A DNA stretch of 64,000 nt from Enterobacter kobei. Its GTDB lineage: Bacteria; Pseudomonadota; Gammaproteobacteria; Enterobacterales; Enterobacteriaceae. Within the stretch, counting starts at the first letter, position 1, and the number at the start of each line of letters is the position of its first letter. Location: positions 2,728,001 through 2,792,000 of the forward strand of contig NZ_AP024590.1 in assembly GCF_018323985.1 (NCBI RefSeq), read 5' to 3'. This document shows, one piece after another, positions 60,502 to 64,000 of this stretch. The position numbers and the translations under genes are program-made. A model generated the notes under the pieces. It ran no database searches. It saw only the letters and a list, made by a program, of their open reading frames with translations, and was not told the origin of the DNA.

Positions 60502-61743
60502 TCAGACTCTTTTGAAGATCAACGAGCCGTTAGTACCGCCGAAGCCGAATGAGTTACACAGCGTGTACTCAAGGCCGCTGACCTGACGTGCGGTATGCGG
60601 CACGAAGTCCAGATCACAACCTTCATCCGGGTTATCCAGGTTGATGGTTGGCGGGATAGCCTGATCGCGCAGCGCAAGGATGGAGTAGATTGACTCTACC
60701 GCCCCTGCGGCACCCAACAGGTGTCCGGTCATCGATTTGGTCGAGCTGACCATCACGGTACGCGCGGCATCACCAAAGATCGTTTTAACGGCCTGGGTTT
60801 CTGCTTTATCGCCCGCAGGCGTTGACGTGCCGTGCGCGTTGACGTAACCGATTTTCGCCGGGTCAAGCTGCGCATCACGCAGGGCATTGGCCATAGCCAT
60901 TGCCGCGCCTGCACCATCTTCCGGCGGAGAGGTCATGTGGTAAGCATCGCTGCTCATACCAAAACCAACCAGTTCCGCGTAGATTTTCGCGCCGCGTTTT
61001 TTCGCGTGTTCGTACTCTTCCAGCACAATAATGCCTGCGCCGTCACCCAGCACAAAACCATCACGCTCTTTATCCCACGGGCGGCTAGCCGCTTGCGGGT
61101 TATCGTTACGCGTCGACAGAGCACGAGCTGCACCAAAACCACCCACGCCGAGCGGCGTACTGGCTTTCTCAGCACCACCAGCCAGCATCACGTCGGCATC
61201 GCCATAAGCAATGATACGCGCCGCATGACCAATGTTATGCACGCCAGACGTACAGGCCGTGGCGATAGAGATGCTCGGGCCTTGCATGCCAAGCATGATG
61301 GTCAAATGACCGGCCACCATGTTCACAATCGTAGACGGCACGAAGAACGGGCTGATTTTGCGTGGACCACCATTCACCAGGGAAGTGTGGTTCTCTTCGA
61401 TTAAGCCAAGACCGCCAATACCAGAGCCAATCGCGGCGCCGATGCGCCCTGCGTTCTCCGGAGTGACTTCCAGGCCAGAATCCTGCATGGCCTGCCAGCC
61501 TGCAACAATTCCATATTGAATGAAGGCATCCATCTTGCGCTGTTCTTTGCGCGAGATAATGTCTTCACAGTTAAAATCCTTTACTAAGCCAGCAAATTTC
61601 GTTGCATAGGCGCTAGTATCGAAATGGTCGATCAGGCTGATGCCACTCTGACCGGCAAGGAGAGATTTCCAGTTGGACTCTACGGTATTGCCGACAGGAG
61701 ATAACATGCCAAGTCCGGTCACAACTACACGACGCTTAGACAC
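60502..61743 (-). CDS. fabF: 3-oxoacyl-ACP synthase II FabF
   Basis: 413 residues. The catalytic triad is C164 (ATACTSGVHN), H304 (VNAHGTSTPAGD) and H341 (SMTGHLLGAAG). It elongates acyl-ACP and controls the temperature-dependent C16:1 to C18:1 step. It follows acpP by 86 bp. Confidence 0.98.
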   Translation of the reverse strand: MSKRRVVVTGLGMLSPVGNTVESNWKSLLAGQSGISLIDHFDTSAYATKFAGLVKDFNCEDIISRKEQRKMDAFIQYGIVAGWQAMQDSGLEVTPENAGRIGAAIGSGIGGLGLIEENHTSLVNGGPRKISPFFVPSTIVNMVAGHLTIMLGMQGPSISIATACTSGVHNIGHAARIIAYGDADVMLAGGAEKASTPLGVGGFGAARALSTRNDNPQAASRPWDKERDGFVLGDGAGIIVLEEYEHAKKRGAKIYAELVGFGMSSDAYHMTSPPEDGAGAAMAMANALRDAQLDPAKIGYVNAHGTSTPAGDKAETQAVKTIFGDAARTVMVSSTKSMTGHLLGAAGAVESIYSILALRDQAIPPTINLDNPDEGCDLDFVPHTARQVSGLEYTLCNSFGFGGTNGSLIFKRV

Positions 61744-61829
61744 GCTTGTCCTCCAGGGAGGGAAAAAAAGATTCTGTGGGACTAAAAGATAAAACTCAGG
61801 CGGTCGAATGACCGCCTGGAGATGTTCAC

Positions 61830-62066
61830 TTACGCCTGGTGGCCGTTGATGTAATCAATGGCAGCCTGAACAGTAGTGATTTTCTCAGCTTCTTCGTCCG
61901 GAATCTCAGTATCAAACTCTTCTTCCAAAGCCATTACCAGCTCAACGGTGTCAAGAGAATCTGCGCCCAGGTCATCAACAAAAGATGCATTGTTGGTCAC
62001 TTCTTCCTGCTTAACGCCCAGCTGCTCGCCGATAATTTTCTTAACGCGTTCTTCGATAGTGCTCAT
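61830..62066 (-). CDS. acpP: Acyl carrier protein
   Basis: 78 residues, acidic. The 4'-phosphopantetheine serine is S37 (LGADSLDTVELVMALEE). It carries acyl chains for fatty-acid, lipid A and lipoyl synthesis. The 178-bp gap to fabG probably holds its own strong promoter. Confidence 0.99.
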   Translation of the reverse strand: MSTIEERVKKIIGEQLGVKQEEVTNNASFVDDLGADSLDTVELVMALEEEFDTEIPDEEAEKITTVQAAIDYINGHQA

Positions 62067-62244
62067 ACTCTTAAATTTCCTATCAAAACTCGCTTTCGCG
62101 ATGGTTTTCGTAGTGTATAAAATGTTGAAAAATTTGCAACTAAATCCCGGCAGTTCTTACCACGATTTTGCGCTATTTTGAGGCCTTTTGCCCTGATAAC
62201 GCAAATAAAATTATTCCCTAAATGTGTTTTAGGAAATAACGTGG

Positions 62245-62979
62245 TTAAACCATATACATCCCGCCGTTGACGTGCAAAGTTTCACCCGTGATGTAACTCG
62301 CCTCGTCTGAAGCTAAAAATGCAACCGCATTGGCGATTTCCTGAGCGCCACCGAGGCGACCCGCAGGAACCTGCGCCAGAATACCCGCACGCTGATCATC
62401 AGACAGCGCGCGCGTCATGTCCGTTTCAATAAAGCCCGGAGCAACAACGTTTACCGTAATACCGCGGGACGCGATTTCGCGCGCCAGCGATTTACTAAAG
62501 CCAATCAGACCCGCTTTCGCCGCAGCGTAGTTGGCCTGACCAGCATTTCCCATGGTACCGACCACAGAACCGATAGTGATAATCCGCCCATGACGTTTTT
62601 TCATCATAGCGCGCATTACCGCTTTTGACAGGCGGAAAACGGATGAAAGATTGGTTTCGAGGATATCGATCCACTCATCATCTTTCATACGCATTAACAG
62701 GTTGTCGCGTGTGATCCCGGCATTATTAACCAGGATGTCCACTTCGCCAAACTCAGCGCGAATATTTTCCAGCACAGATTCAATAGATGCCGGATCGGTC
62801 ACGTTTAACATCAGACCTTTGCCGTTCGCACCTAAGTAATCACTGATCGCCTGTGCGCCGCTTTCGCTGGTTGCCGTACCGACAACTTTCGCGCCGCGAG
62901 CGACCAGCGTTTCTGCGATTGCGCGGCCAATGCCACGGCTTGCACCGGTAACCAGTGCAACTTTTCCTTCAAAACTCAT
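62245..62979 (-). CDS. fabG: 3-oxoacyl-ACP reductase FabG
   Basis: 244 residues, a short-chain dehydrogenase. TGASRGIGRA binds NADPH; S138, Y151 and K155 are the catalytic set (YAAAKAG). It reduces 3-ketoacyl-ACP. It lies 18 bp after fabD. Confidence 0.98.
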   Translation of the reverse strand: MSFEGKVALVTGASRGIGRAIAETLVARGAKVVGTATSESGAQAISDYLGANGKGLMLNVTDPASIESVLENIRAEFGEVDILVNNAGITRDNLLMRMKDDEWIDILETNLSSVFRLSKAVMRAMMKKRHGRIITIGSVVGTMGNAGQANYAAAKAGLIGFSKSLAREIASRGITVNVVAPGFIETDMTRALSDDQRAGILAQVPAGRLGGAQEIANAVAFLASDEASYITGETLHVNGGMYMV

Positions 62980-62997
62980 GGTTTTGGTTTTCCTCTG

Positions 62998-63927
62998 TTA
63001 TTGCTCAAGCGCCGCTGACATCGCCGCCGGCTCGTTAATGGCCGAAGCTGTCAGGGTGTCAACAATACGTTTGGTCAGCCCGGTCAAGACTTTGCCCGGA
63101 CCTACTTCATACAGGTGCCCGACGCCCTGCGTAGCCATAAATTCCACGCTCTTGGTCCATTGTACCGGACTGTAGAGCTGACGCACCAGGGCATCGCGGA
63201 TGGCTGCAGGCGTGGTTTCACATTTCACATCCACGTTGTTCACAACCGGAACTGACGGAGCGTTAAACGTGATCTTCTCAAGCTCTGCCGCCAGTTTCTC
63301 AGCGGCAGGCTTCATCAGCGCACAGTGAGATGGCACGCTGACCGGCAGTGGCAGTGCGCGTTTTGCGCCCGCTGCTTTACAGGCTGCGCCCGCACGTTCA
63401 ACCGCTTCTTTATGACCGGCAATCACCACCTGGCCTGGCGAGTTGAAGTTCACCGGCGACACCACCTGATCTTCAGCGGATTCTTCGCAGGCTTTGGCGA
63501 TAGCAGCATCGTCAAGACCGATAATGGCGGACATGCCACCCGTCCCCGCAGGCACGGCTTCCTGCATGAATTTACCACGCAGTTCGACGAGGCGAACGGC
63601 GTCGGCGAAATCAATGACCCCGGCACAGACCAGCGCGGAGTACTCACCAAGGCTGTGACCCGCCATCATGGCAGGGGTTTTACCGCCTGCCTGCTGCCAT
63701 ACGCGCCACAGGGCGACGGAGGCGGTCAACAGCGCCGGTTGCGTCTGCCAGGTTTTATTCAGTTCTTCTGCCGGGCCCTGTTGCGCCAGCGCCCACAGGT
63801 CGTAACCCAGCGCCGCAGAAGCCTCGCGGAAAGTTTCTTCAATCACCGGATAGTCGGCAGCCAGTTCAGCGAGCATGCCAACGGCCTGAGAGCCCTGTCC
63901 CGGGAACACAAATGCAAATTGCGTCAT
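62998..63927 (-). CDS. fabD: Malonyl-CoA-ACP transacylase FabD
   Basis: 309 residues. FPGQGSQAVGML opens the fold and S92 in GHSLGEYSAL is the acyl-enzyme serine; the partner histidine is in SVPSHCALM. It loads malonate onto ACP. It lies 17 bp after fabH. Confidence 0.98.
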   Translation of the reverse strand: MTQFAFVFPGQGSQAVGMLAELAADYPVIEETFREASAALGYDLWALAQQGPAEELNKTWQTQPALLTASVALWRVWQQAGGKTPAMMAGHSLGEYSALVCAGVIDFADAVRLVELRGKFMQEAVPAGTGGMSAIIGLDDAAIAKACEESAEDQVVSPVNFNSPGQVVIAGHKEAVERAGAACKAAGAKRALPLPVSVPSHCALMKPAAEKLAAELEKITFNAPSVPVVNNVDVKCETTPAAIRDALVRQLYSPVQWTKSVEFMATQGVGHLYEVGPGKVLTGLTKRIVDTLTASAINEPAAMSAALEQ

Positions 63928-63944
63928 GTTTTTATCCTTAAATT

Positions 63945-64000
63945 TTAGAAACGAACCAGTGCGGAACCCCAGGTGAACCCGCCACCGAAGGCCTCAAGCA
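63945..64000 (-). CDS. fabH: 3-oxoacyl-ACP synthase III FabH (3' end only)
   Basis: The last 18 codons before a TAA (63947-63945) encode LEAFGGGFTWGSALVRF, the conserved C-terminus of FabH. The rest lies beyond the right edge. FabH starts fatty-acid synthesis from acetyl-CoA and malonyl-ACP. Confidence 0.95.
   Translation of the reverse strand, partial: LEAFGGGFTWGSALVRF

Overview
The window is chromosomal DNA of a member of the Enterobacteriaceae that is close to, but not, Escherichia coli; an Enterobacter-like genus is my best guess. The core gene order (icd, rluE, nudJ, mnmA, hflD, purB, phoPQ, roxA, pepT, potABCD, cobB, nagK, lolEDC, ycfT, mfd, ldtC, comR, ycfJ, ndh, ycfP, nagZ, thiK, lpoB, ycfL, hinT, fhuE, ptsG, ycfH, holB, tmk, mltG, pabC, fabF, acpP, fabG, fabD, fabH) follows the E. 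coli order. The proteins diverge moderately, the REP elements differ, and bhsA and ymfA are not in their usual places.

Positions 1 to about 18,200 are one arm of a lambdoid prophage next to the 3' end of icd, the site used by phage 21 and e14. The integrase abuts icd, and the left edge cuts gene Q, so lysis, head and tail genes must lie outside the window. The layout is lambda-like. A short repressor gene (9933-10319) sits beside a divergent YdaS/YdaT pair in the cro/cII positions. Three 15-bp operators lie over the divergent promoters, and two more copies lie at a strong rightward promoter near 11,380. The leftward operon is ydaS, ydaT, a tiny ORF, an O-like replication gene carrying iterons, a DnaC-like loader, accessory genes with an orphan methyltransferase and an MmcB-like protein, a nin-type cluster (DUF1367, YbcO-like, NinI-like, RusA, YlcG) and Q. 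The rightward operon is a chain of tiny ORFs, recE, recT, a DUF4060 gene, xis and int. Three accessory cargo candidates stand out: an AT-rich gene on the opposite strand (3413-4387) with its own promoter, operator-like palindrome and terminator; two genes in the rexAB position after the repressor; and a small gene downstream of a very good LexA box.

From 18,216 to 64,000 the DNA is ordinary core genome: central metabolism (icd), RNA modification (rluE, mnmA), purine synthesis (purB), Mg2+ sensing (phoPQ with a clear PhoP box), polyamine uptake (potABCD), deacylation (cobB), lipoprotein export (lolCDE), transcription-coupled repair (mfd), envelope enzymes (ldtC, nagZ, lpoB, mltG), respiration (ndh with a perfect FNR site), siderophore uptake (fhuE), glucose uptake (ptsG with Mlc, CRP and SgrS sites) and the fatty-acid cluster. 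Oddities are a single in-frame amber codon in pepT, a REP-associated transposase flanked by REP sequences between roxA and pepT, a small membrane-protein gene between comR and ycfJ, and loss of bhsA.
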